Assembly (NCBI GenBank): GCA_002683825.1
Contig: NYUD01000019.1
Coordinates: forward strand, 62,001-126,000
DNA: 64,000 bases
From: Planctomycetota bacterium
GTDB lineage: Bacteria; Planctomycetota; UBA1135; GCA-002686595
Direction of reading: 5' to 3'
The translations under genes and the position numbers were made by a program. The notes under the pieces are model-generated. The model made no database searches, was not told where the DNA came from, and worked only from the letters and a program-made list of their open reading frames with translations. Within the stretch, counting starts at the first letter, position 1. Each line of letters begins with the position of its first letter. Shown here one piece after another: positions 1 to 6,948 of this stretch.

Positions 1-67
1 TCGGAATCGACGTCTTCCGACCACGCTTCGGGCTCGGAAGCTTGAAGAGTTCCGGATCCCCTCCCAT
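1..67 (-). CDS. Possible 5' end of a gene running off the left edge
   Basis: From an ATG at 67 reading leftwards the minus strand stays open to the edge and begins MGGDPELFKLPSPKRGRKTS. The peptide is basic and proline-rich and the codons look coding, but only about 22 residues are visible. I do not recognise the family. It would be divergent from the thioredoxin gene, with about 52 bp between the two starts. The frame is also open upstream of this ATG, so both the start and the existence of the gene are uncertain. Confidence 0.25.
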   Translation of the reverse strand, partial: MGGDPELFKLPSPKRGRKTSIP

Positions 68-119
68 GATCTTGGGCCCCAGACCACCACCATAAGATTG
101 CGAAAGCAAGAAAGCCGCC

Positions 120-443
120 ATGAGCCAAGCCGCCGAGGTCACCGACAGCCAGTGGGACAAGACCGTCAAGCAGAGTGAGATCCCTGTCTTTGTGGATTTT
201 TGGGCCGAGTGGTGCGCCCCGTGCCGTGCGATGGGGCCGTATGTGGACAAGCTCGCGGATGAGTACGGAGAGAAGATCAAGGTCCTGAAGATCAACACCC
301 AGGACAACCCCGAGGTTCCGGCCAAGTACGGTATCACCGCCATTCCTACCTTCCTTTTGATCAAGGGGGGCGAAGTCGTCAAGCAGATGGTGGGCAGTCA
401 GTCCTACGACGACCTGAAGAAGGTCGTCGACGCCAACCTTTAG
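120..443 (+). CDS. trxA: Thioredoxin
   Basis: A 107-residue single-domain thioredoxin, the usual length for the family. It reduces protein disulfides in the cytoplasm and is itself recharged by thioredoxin reductase. The active site is WCAPC at residues 31-35, a small variant of the common WCGPC (Ala for Gly), and the cis-proline is P76 in the AIPT loop. The N-terminus has no signal peptide, so it is cytoplasmic. The purine-rich AAGAAAG just upstream could serve as ribosome binding site. The stop is 14 bp before fmt, so it probably leads an operon with fmt and rsmB. Confidence 0.97.
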   Translation: MSQAAEVTDSQWDKTVKQSEIPVFVDFWAEWCAPCRAMGPYVDKLADEYGEKIKVLKINTQDNPEVPAKYGITAIPTFLLIKGGEVVKQMVGSQSYDDLKKVVDANL

Positions 444-457
444 CGAACGCGTCTTTC

Positions 458-1414
458 GTGCGGGTCTGCTTCGTCGGGTCACCCCCATTTGGAACGCCGA
501 TCCTGGAACGGCTGGCCGCTTCGAGGTTTTCTCCTGCTCTGGTCGTGACACCTCCGGCCCGGGCCCGCGGTCGAGGGCGCAAGTGCGCTCCACAGCCGTT
601 GGCTGAAAAGGCGCGTGGGTTGGGGCTCGATGTCGCGCAGCCAAGTTCGGTTCGCGACCCCGAGTTCTTTCGTCAGCTCGAGGCGCTCGCTCCCGACTGC
701 ATTCTCGTAGCAAGCTACAGCGAGTTCCTGCGCAAGCAATTTCTCGAGCTACCGCGACTCGCCGCGCTGAACGTGCATCCCTCCCTCTTGCCGCGACATC
801 GGGGGGCGACCCCAATTCCCGCCGCAATCCTTGCGGGCGATGAGGTGAGTGGGGTCTCGATTCAACGTATCGCCATGGAGTTGGATGCCGGTGACATTCT
901 TCTCGCGCGCGAAACGCCGATCGAGCCGGGTGAGACGGCGGGCGAGATGACTTTGCGTTTGGCAGAGTTTTCCGGTGAGCTTTGCATCGAGGCGCTCGAA
1001 CGGCTTGCGAGCGGCTCCGCGGTGTTCATACCGCAGGATCCGGACGAGGTCACCCTCTGCAAGAAGCTGGAAAAGGCCGACGGTTTTCTGGATTGGACGC
1101 GCCCGGCCGTGGAGCTCGAGCGCCGGATCCGCGCGTTCAACCCATGGCCCGGGGCGCACACGACGCTTCCCTCGGGCAAGGGGCTATCGATCTGGCGCGC
1201 GCGCGCGATCGTCCGCGGTGCGAACGTGGATCCGAAGACGCCCGGCACGGTTGTCGAGGGGGAAGGCGGCATCGTCGTGACGAGCGGCGATGGGGCGCTG
1301 GTGCTCGAGGAGGTGCAAGCGGCCGGCAAGCGGGCGATGGCAGCCACGGAATTTCTGCGCGGATCACGCGTGAGTCCCGGAGATCGCCTGGGTCTAGGAA
1401 AGGAAGCTCCCTGA
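458..1414 (+). CDS. fmt: Methionyl-tRNA formyltransferase
   Basis: A 318-residue enzyme that formylates initiator Met-tRNA using 10-formyl-tetrahydrofolate, close to the usual 310-320 residues. The family signature HPSLLPRHRG lies at residues 107-116 in the formyltransferase fold and is followed by the conserved MELDAGDIL segment. The C-terminal third is the OB-like tRNA-binding domain (FNPWPGAHT). Translation starts at GTG 458, since MRVCFVGSPPFG is the normal N-terminus. Its stop TGA (1412-1414) overlaps the rsmB ATG in a TGATG arrangement, suggesting translational coupling. Confidence 0.95.
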   Translation: MRVCFVGSPPFGTPILERLAASRFSPALVVTPPARARGRGRKCAPQPLAEKARGLGLDVAQPSSVRDPEFFRQLEALAPDCILVASYSEFLRKQFLELPRLAALNVHPSLLPRHRGATPIPAAILAGDEVSGVSIQRIAMELDAGDILLARETPIEPGETAGEMTLRLAEFSGELCIEALERLASGSAVFIPQDPDEVTLCKKLEKADGFLDWTRPAVELERRIRAFNPWPGAHTTLPSGKGLSIWRARAIVRGANVDPKTPGTVVEGEGGIVVTSGDGALVLEEVQAAGKRAMAATEFLRGSRVSPGDRLGLGKEAP

Positions 1415-2736
1415 TGGCGCGCGTCGCTGCCTGGTCCTGTTTGCGTTCCGGGAGTCCGACGCCCTTGCGGGAGGTGGACCGCGCGGCCCGCGAGCGCGGA
1501 CTCGACCCTCGCGATCGAAGTTTGGTGCGCCGGATGGTCGGGGTTGAGTTGCGTCATCGGGGAACCTTGCGTGCCATCGTCAGGTCCTTCACGAGACATA
1601 CGCCCAGTCCGGATCTTGCGGCACACTTGCACCTGGGGCTGGTACAGCTGCTCTACTTCGAACGTGTTCCCGATCACGCCGCCGTTTCCGCAACAGTCGC
1701 CGCTGTTGGAGAAACCAACGGATCCTCCAAGGGTCCGCTGGTGAACGGCGTCCTACGCAACGTAATTCGAGCGCGCCGAGACCAAAGACAGGGCAATCCG
1801 CGCTGCGATCTGATCGATCGGGAGCTGTCCTTCGACAGGCCGATCTTTCGCGACCCCGACGAACACCCTTTCCTGTGGTCGGAGGATGCGTACTCGATTC
1901 CCGGTGCGCTGATGAAGCGATGGACGAAGCGGCACGGCCGTGAAAAGGCGCTGTCCTTGGCGACAACCTTTCTGCGCGAACCGCCGCTTTCCATGCGCGC
2001 GGTCCGTGCATCCCGTAGCGCCGTAAGAGAGGAACTCGCCGGCGCCGGTTTAGAAACGAGGCTTGCGGAACATCCCGACGCCCTGGTCGCGGAAGCGTCG
2101 GAAACGGAAGCGATCACATCGAGCGCAGCCTTCGTAGAAGGGCGCCTGACAATTCAGGGGCAGGCAGCCCTACAGGCGGCAGATCTCATGGTTCCCAAGG
2201 AAGGCGAGAAGCTCCTGGACCTCTGTGCGGCGCCTGGTGGCAAGACGATGCGCCTGCTCGAATCCGGGGCGCACGTCACCGCCGGCGACGTCGAACCGCA
2301 GCGGCTTCAACGCGTTGCGGAATCGGCCGAACGACTGCACCTGTTGGAAGGCCTGGCCCTCGCCGGCGGCGATGGAACCCAGGCGTTCGAGGGGGTCGAC
2401 TTCGACGGCGTTCTGATCGATGCGCCCTGCTCCAACACCGCCGTACTGGGCGCGCGTCCCGGAGCGCGCTGGCGTTTCGGTCCGCAGAGCCTGAGCTCGC
2501 TCACGGAACTTCAAAGACGACTCCTCTGCGAAGGGGCGCAAAAGGTACGCGCCGGCGGTCGCCTGGTCTGGTCGACCTGCAGTCTCGAGCCCGAAGAGAA
2601 CGAGCAGCTATTGCGCTCGTTTCTGGAGGAAAACCCGGATTGGTCGATCGAGGAGGAGTACACGATTTTCCCCGACGCAAACTCCACGACCGGTCCCTAT
2701 GACGGCGGCTTTGCCGCACGCTTGAGGAGGCGGTGA
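1414..2736 (+). CDS. rsmB: 16S rRNA (cytosine-967-C5)-methyltransferase
   Basis: A 440-residue SAM-dependent RNA methyltransferase. The N-terminal part (to about residue 140) is a NusB-like RNA-binding domain and the rest is the Rossmann methyltransferase. Visible motifs are LDLCAAPGGKT (SAM binding, near residue 268), DAPCS (motif IV, catalytic region, near 336) and WSTCS (motif VI cysteine, near 389). The frame is open upstream to 982 but that part lies inside fmt. ATG 1414, overlapping the fmt stop, is the right start because it gives a normal NusB-type N-terminus. The fmt-rsmB pairing is common in bacteria. Confidence 0.94.
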   Translation: MARVAAWSCLRSGSPTPLREVDRAARERGLDPRDRSLVRRMVGVELRHRGTLRAIVRSFTRHTPSPDLAAHLHLGLVQLLYFERVPDHAAVSATVAAVGETNGSSKGPLVNGVLRNVIRARRDQRQGNPRCDLIDRELSFDRPIFRDPDEHPFLWSEDAYSIPGALMKRWTKRHGREKALSLATTFLREPPLSMRAVRASRSAVREELAGAGLETRLAEHPDALVAEASETEAITSSAAFVEGRLTIQGQAALQAADLMVPKEGEKLLDLCAAPGGKTMRLLESGAHVTAGDVEPQRLQRVAESAERLHLLEGLALAGGDGTQAFEGVDFDGVLIDAPCSNTAVLGARPGARWRFGPQSLSSLTELQRRLLCEGAQKVRAGGRLVWSTCSLEPEENEQLLRSFLEENPDWSIEEEYTIFPDANSTTGPYDGGFAARLRRR

Positions 2737-2936
2737 ACATGGCGCGGCGCGGTTCGAAAGAAATCTCTCCCGGCGCGGTCATCGCCGGAGGAATTCTCCT
2801 GCTGATCTTCTTGGCCGTGGCCACGCTGGTCGTATTGCAGGGTCCGCCGCCCGAAGCTCCTGCGTCACAGGAACAGGAAAACCCCGTCGATCCCTTCGAG
2901 GGCCTGTCGCCCGAGCGGCCGCTCTCCGAGAAGTAA
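2733..2936 (+). CDS. Small single-pass membrane protein, unknown function
   Basis: A 67-residue protein with a basic N-terminus (ARRGSK), one hydrophobic helix at about residues 16-35 and an acidic, proline-rich tail (PFEGLSPERPLSEK). GTG 2733 overlaps the rsmB stop, and an ATG two codons later (2739) is an equally possible start. Overlap with rsmB places it last in the trxA-fmt-rsmB operon. I do not recognise a family. The topology suggests a small inner-membrane protein with its C-terminus outside. Confidence 0.7.
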   Translation: MNMARRGSKEISPGAVIAGGILLLIFLAVATLVVLQGPPPEAPASQEQENPVDPFEGLSPERPLSEK

Positions 2937-2945
2937 GATCCCGGC

Positions 2946-4286
2946 CTATTGTGGCCGTGGTAGATCGAGATCCCCGCCGCCCGTCTCGCGCCACCACGTG
3001 AGGATCTCCTCGCGCAAGCTGTCCATCTGTTCGCGGTGCTCGCTCTCACCCGCGAGGTTCACCTGCTCGTAGGGATCCAGGGCCAGGTCAAAGAAGTCTT
3101 CATCCCCGCGGTCGCGCTCTGGGTACGGGCACAGGTTTGCCTGAATCTTGAAGCGCCGGTTGTCATTTTCGCGCACGTCTTGCAGATACAGCACGTACTT
3201 GAAACGTTTCGTGCGAGCCCAGATCGCATAGGCGTCACGTGCGGCATCCGCCTTGGGCTCCGAAGGCGATTGCAGATAAAGCGCGCCGTAAAGCGTCTCT
3301 CGCCCCACAAATGCTTCGCCCTCGATCGCCGGTCGCAGGCTCATCCCGGGGCTCTGCTCCGGGGGGGTTGCGCCGCCGTAGTCCAGGAGTGTCGAGTACA
3401 GATCGACCGACGAGATCAGCGCTGAGCTCTCCGATGCAACGATGCCCTTCTCCCACGAGAAGATCACCGGCGTGCGCAAGCCTTTGTCGAAAGCCGTTCC
3501 TTTTGAAGGCAGTCCAACCGAGTAGCCGTTGTCCACGAAGAAACAGAAGAGCGTGTTCTCGTACTCGCCGCACTGCTTCAGCTTTTGAATCAGCTCCTCG
3601 ATACCCTCGTCCAGCCACGCTCCCATGGCGAGGGAAAGAAACTCTTGATCGCGGAATGATTCCGGGTTGTCCCGATACGTCTCAGGTATGGAAAGCGTGT
3701 CCCGATCGACCGTCGCCAGATGGCGGGGTGGGGGGTTGTGTGGCGTGTGGGGGAGCTCGGGAGCCCACCAGATGAACATCGGTTTCCTGCCGGCGTGGTC
3801 ATCGATGAAGCGAAACAGGTGGTCCTGCCCGTCGCGCACAAACGTTTCGTAGTTGCGGATCGTGTAGTTTGAGAAGCCCATCTCGCGCGGGTGGTATTCC
3901 CAGAACTTCCCTTCCCCAACCGTCGCGTAGCCGGCATCCTTCAGTCGCTTTGCAATGGACGTGGTGGGATCGATGTGGTCCGCGCCGACGTTGAAGTAGA
4001 TGCCGTTTTGATGGGGCCATTGCCCCGACAGGAGCGAAGCCTGGGCCGGTCGGCAGCGCGACATCGGAACGAAGCCGTGGGTGAAGACCGCGCCCGCTTC
4101 CGCCAGCCGGTCGATAGTAGGTGTATGTGCCTGGGGGTGGCCGGCGAACCCGAAGTGTTCGTAGTCCTGATCGTCGGAGAGGAGCACGACGATGTTGGGT
4201 CGCCCATCGGGCGGTTTTGAACCACAGGCCGAGCTAACGGCCGCGAGGATCAGGGGCAGCGTCCTAAAATCGAGCTCGAAGTTCAT
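2946..4286 (-). CDS. Sulfatase family lipoprotein
   Basis: A 446-residue alkaline-phosphatase-superfamily sulfatase that would hydrolyse sulfate esters outside the cytoplasm. ATG 4286 gives a lipoprotein signal with lipobox Cys at residue 21; the longer open frame to 4448 runs over the divergent gene. Metal ligands are seen in LLSDDQDYEH (about 36-43) and FFVDNGYS (D252, N253), followed by SKGTAFDKGLRTP. The formylglycine cysteine is C78 in CRPAQASLLSG. This departs from the CxPxR recognition core because the Arg position is Gln. The substrate cannot be told from sequence. It is divergent from the TIM-barrel gene with only 17 bp between starts. Confidence 0.92.
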   Translation of the reverse strand: MNFELDFRTLPLILAAVSSACGSKPPDGRPNIVVLLSDDQDYEHFGFAGHPQAHTPTIDRLAEAGAVFTHGFVPMSRCRPAQASLLSGQWPHQNGIYFNVGADHIDPTTSIAKRLKDAGYATVGEGKFWEYHPREMGFSNYTIRNYETFVRDGQDHLFRFIDDHAGRKPMFIWWAPELPHTPHNPPPRHLATVDRDTLSIPETYRDNPESFRDQEFLSLAMGAWLDEGIEELIQKLKQCGEYENTLFCFFVDNGYSVGLPSKGTAFDKGLRTPVIFSWEKGIVASESSALISSVDLYSTLLDYGGATPPEQSPGMSLRPAIEGEAFVGRETLYGALYLQSPSEPKADAARDAYAIWARTKRFKYVLYLQDVRENDNRRFKIQANLCPYPERDRGDEDFFDLALDPYEQVNLAGESEHREQMDSLREEILTWWRETGGGDLDLPRPQ

Positions 4287-4303
4287 TCGGAAGACCGCAC
4301 GAA

Positions 4304-5206
4304 GTGTACTACCGTAGAGGGGTGTTCCGGCTCGGGTACAATACGAACGGTTTGGCGCACCATCGGGTCTGCGATGCGCTGGAGCTTTGTGGTGAACTGG
4401 GCTTCGAAGCTGTGGCGCTGACCCCCGATGCGGGGCTTTTGGATCCATATCGTCTCAAGGCGGACGAGGTTGCGGAAGTCCGGCTGCGAGCCGACGACTT
4501 GGGGCTCGAATTGAGCGTCGAAACCGGCTCGCGTTTTCTCCTCGATCCGCGCCGCAAGCACTACCCGACCCTCCTGGAGGAGGATCGCAAGGACCGGGAG
4601 CGGAGGGTCGATTTCCTCGCTCGCTGTATCGACCTGGCCGCGGAACTGGGGGCGGGGGTCGTATCGCTCTGGGCCGGGAAGGCGCCGGATGGGAGCGTGG
4701 GAGATCCCCAAAAAGCCGGCGATTCGAAAGTTTTCGAGGCCCTCTGGGAGCGACTGTGCGAGGGTCTCAGCACCGTTCTCGAACGGGGCCGTGGCCAGGG
4801 CGTTCGCATCGCTTTCGAGCCCGAGCCCGGGATGTTCATCGAGCGCCCGGCGGGTTACGACGAGCTTTGCCGGCGACTGGGGTCGACCGGCGCTGAGCTG
4901 GGGCTGTGCCTCGACGTCGGGCATCTCCTCTGTACGGGAGATTTGCCCGTGGAAGGGGTGATTTCTCGATACATCTCAAGCCTGCAAATGGTCCATCTGG
5001 ACGACATTGAGGGTGGGGTTCACGTCCATCGGATGTTTGGCGAGGGGGACCTGGACCTCCCCGCAACTCTGCGGGCGTTGATCGCCGGCGGGTATAGCGG
5101 GATCTGCGCCGTCGAGCTTTCCCGGGACGGCCATCGGGGTCCCGAAGCCGCCCGTGAGGCGATGTCTCATCTGCGCAAGGCTCTGGTTGGGATGGCTCCT
5201 TCCTAG
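4304..5206 (+). CDS. TIM-barrel sugar-phosphate isomerase/epimerase family protein
   Basis: A 300-residue protein of the xylose-isomerase-like TIM-barrel family. Barrel-strand signatures include LGYNTNGLAHHR near the N-terminus, VSLWAG (about 125), IAFEPEPGMF (about 170), LCLDVGHLLCTGD (about 205) and MVHLDDI (about 230). The Glu, Asp/His and His/Asp of the last three are typical metal ligands at the C-terminal face of the barrel. GTG 4304 and GTG 4322 are both possible starts; the second gives the more typical VFRLGYNTNG beginning. The substrate is unknown. It is divergent from a sulfatase, so a role in sugar catabolism is only inferred. Confidence 0.82.
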   Translation: MYYRRGVFRLGYNTNGLAHHRVCDALELCGELGFEAVALTPDAGLLDPYRLKADEVAEVRLRADDLGLELSVETGSRFLLDPRRKHYPTLLEEDRKDRERRVDFLARCIDLAAELGAGVVSLWAGKAPDGSVGDPQKAGDSKVFEALWERLCEGLSTVLERGRGQGVRIAFEPEPGMFIERPAGYDELCRRLGSTGAELGLCLDVGHLLCTGDLPVEGVISRYISSLQMVHLDDIEGGVHVHRMFGEGDLDLPATLRALIAGGYSGICAVELSRDGHRGPEAAREAMSHLRKALVGMAPS

Positions 5207-5303
5207 AGGTTTCGGCTTGCAAGGTAAGCTCGAGATTCAGCACAGTATCCAGCAGCGAGGGTGGGGTGGTCAGGCCCGACCTTCGCTCTTCGGAGACCCA
5301 GGC

Positions 5304-5546
5304 TTGACCCAATCCAAAACGGATCATCGGCAGTGCCCGACCCGACTGGACGGTGCGGATACCTTGATCGCCCATTGGATCACGAATGGGGTGTGTTCCG
5401 ATCGCCAGCAGCGCAACTACCACAAGTGCTTTGGCTGTAGCTATGGCAACGGCAGCGACATCGTCGAACGCACGCTGACCCCGCTAGCTAGACCCGCTCA
5501 AGAGAAGAAGCCCGTCGCTCCTTCGCCCGCCGCGCAGGCCGTGTAG
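5304..5546 (+). CDS. Small cysteine-containing hypothetical protein
   Basis: An 80-residue reading frame starting at TTG 5304, with GGAG eight to twelve bases upstream. Codon use has the strong G/C third-position bias of neighbouring genes (cgc, aac, tac, aag, ctg). Four cysteines occur in C-x(24)-C-x(10)-C-x(2)-C, with His residues nearby (AHW, YHKC), which could form a zinc site. The tail is Pro/Ala-rich with EKKP. I do not recognise the family. An opposite-strand frame also crosses the 5' part but reads through the upstream isomerase gene and looks like a shadow. It occupies the otherwise empty 5207-5613 interval. Confidence 0.55.
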   Translation: MTQSKTDHRQCPTRLDGADTLIAHWITNGVCSDRQQRNYHKCFGCSYGNGSDIVERTLTPLARPAQEKKPVAPSPAAQAV

Positions 5547-5613
5547 CCCCGGACGGTCGCCGCTCTGTACCATCGCTCTCGCCAGGGGGCGACGGATCGG
5601 TTTTCTGCGCTCC

Positions 5614-6858
5614 TCAGCTTCGTCGCGCGCCTGCAGCCGCCAGAACCTCGTCGTCGGTAAGCAGCCGCGGGGTTTCTTTGGCGAGGGCCAGAACGTCTCG
5701 AACGCGCTCTTCAGTTGCCTCGACGCCGTGCATTTCCAGCACCCACGCGACGTTCGAGCGCCCGCTCATCGGTCCGACCCGAATCACCTGCTCGAGGCCG
5801 AACATGCCTGCGGGAACGCCGGAGTAGATGCGATCCGCCAACCAGGCGTTGCCCTTCTTGAAGGCTTTGATGACCGCGGCGGCGTGCACGCCGGTTCCGG
5901 TCTCGAAGGCGTCGGAACCGAAGACCGAATAGTTGTGCGGGATCGGTACGCCCGTGGCTTCGCTCGCGAGTCTGCAATACTCGGCGAGCGCCGAGAGATC
6001 GTTGTCGACCAGACCGAGCAGCTTGAGATTGACCAGCAAGAGGTCCATCTCGGTGTTTCCTGCGCGTTCTCCGATGCCTATGGCGGTAGCGTGCAGCCGT
6101 GTCACCCCCGCTGCGGCAGCCACAATCGCGTTGATTAAACCAAGCCCGCGATCGCGGTGGCCGTGCCAGTCGATACCTACATCCGCGTTCAGGGTGGAAA
6201 CCAACTCCGAGACGAAGCCGACGATGCCGCGCACACCATCTGGGGTCGCGTGTCCGCACGTATCGCAGATGCAGATACGGCGTGCTCCCGCCTCGATGGC
6301 GGCGGTGTAAAGCGCGCGCACATCCTCCGGACGCGCACGGGTTGTGTCCTCCGTAACGAACATCGCGGGAACGTCGTGCTCGACCGCGAACGAGATTGCT
6401 TCCTTGGTAAGGCGGACCATCTCGTCGATGTCCCAGCCTTCAGCATATTGGCGGATAGGGGACGAACCGATGAACGCGCAGACTTCGATGGGCGTTCCGA
6501 GTTCTTGAACCAGATCGACGGCAGGCTTGATGTCGGACACCAGGGTCCGACAGGCGACGTTGGCCGTGATGTTGAGATTGGCCGTCTCGCGCACGAGCAT
6601 CTTGATGTGCTGGCGCGCTCGTTCGCCCGCGCCCGGTAGCCCGACATCGACCGAGTCGATGCCCAGCTTGTCCATCAGGTGCACCAGCTCGATCTTCTGA
6701 TCCAATTTCGGGTCACGAACCGAGGGGCATTGCAGACCGTCACGCAGTGTCTCGTCGTCGAACTGCAGGCGAGGCCCCTCCGGCGGAGGAGCACTGCCGA
6801 CCTGGTTCCAATCGAAAATCAGCTCGGCACGATCTATTTCGTCGGGTTTCTTCTCCAT
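5614..6858 (-). CDS. 2-isopropylmalate/homocitrate synthase family protein
   Basis: A 414-residue DRE-TIM metallolyase-family enzyme, expected to condense acetyl-CoA with a 2-oxoacid. The catalytic DETLRDGLQ motif is at about 35-43 (R39, D40), the metal-binding HGHRD histidines are at 232 and 234, and the GIGERAGNTEMD loop is near 260. Start ATG 6858 (MEKK) is preferred to an upstream ATG at 6870. It ends soon after the barrel and subdomain, with no C-terminal LeuA regulatory domain, so it resembles NifV- or homocitrate-type enzymes more than full-length leucine-feedback LeuA. No leu or lys pathway gene adjoins it, apart from the aspartate kinase 2.6 kb away. Confidence 0.82.
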   Translation of the reverse strand: MEKKPDEIDRAELIFDWNQVGSAPPPEGPRLQFDDETLRDGLQCPSVRDPKLDQKIELVHLMDKLGIDSVDVGLPGAGERARQHIKMLVRETANLNITANVACRTLVSDIKPAVDLVQELGTPIEVCAFIGSSPIRQYAEGWDIDEMVRLTKEAISFAVEHDVPAMFVTEDTTRARPEDVRALYTAAIEAGARRICICDTCGHATPDGVRGIVGFVSELVSTLNADVGIDWHGHRDRGLGLINAIVAAAAGVTRLHATAIGIGERAGNTEMDLLLVNLKLLGLVDNDLSALAEYCRLASEATGVPIPHNYSVFGSDAFETGTGVHAAAVIKAFKKGNAWLADRIYSGVPAGMFGLEQVIRVGPMSGRSNVAWVLEMHGVEATEERVRDVLALAKETPRLLTDDEVLAAAGARRS

Positions 6859-6948
6859 TGACCAGTGCACTGCATTGTATCTGCAAGCGTAGGGACGAGG
6901 TAGGCCGCACTTGCCGGGCTCCCGGGCGGATCCGCTTTCCCGATAGCA

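Noticed and set aside
982..1413. N-terminal extension of rsmB inside fmt
   Set aside because: The frame is open, but the fmt motifs lie in another frame across it and ATG 1414 gives the normal NusB-type start.
4836..5423. Minus-strand ORF over the TIM-barrel gene and gap
   Set aside because: It is antisense to conserved barrel motifs for most of its length.
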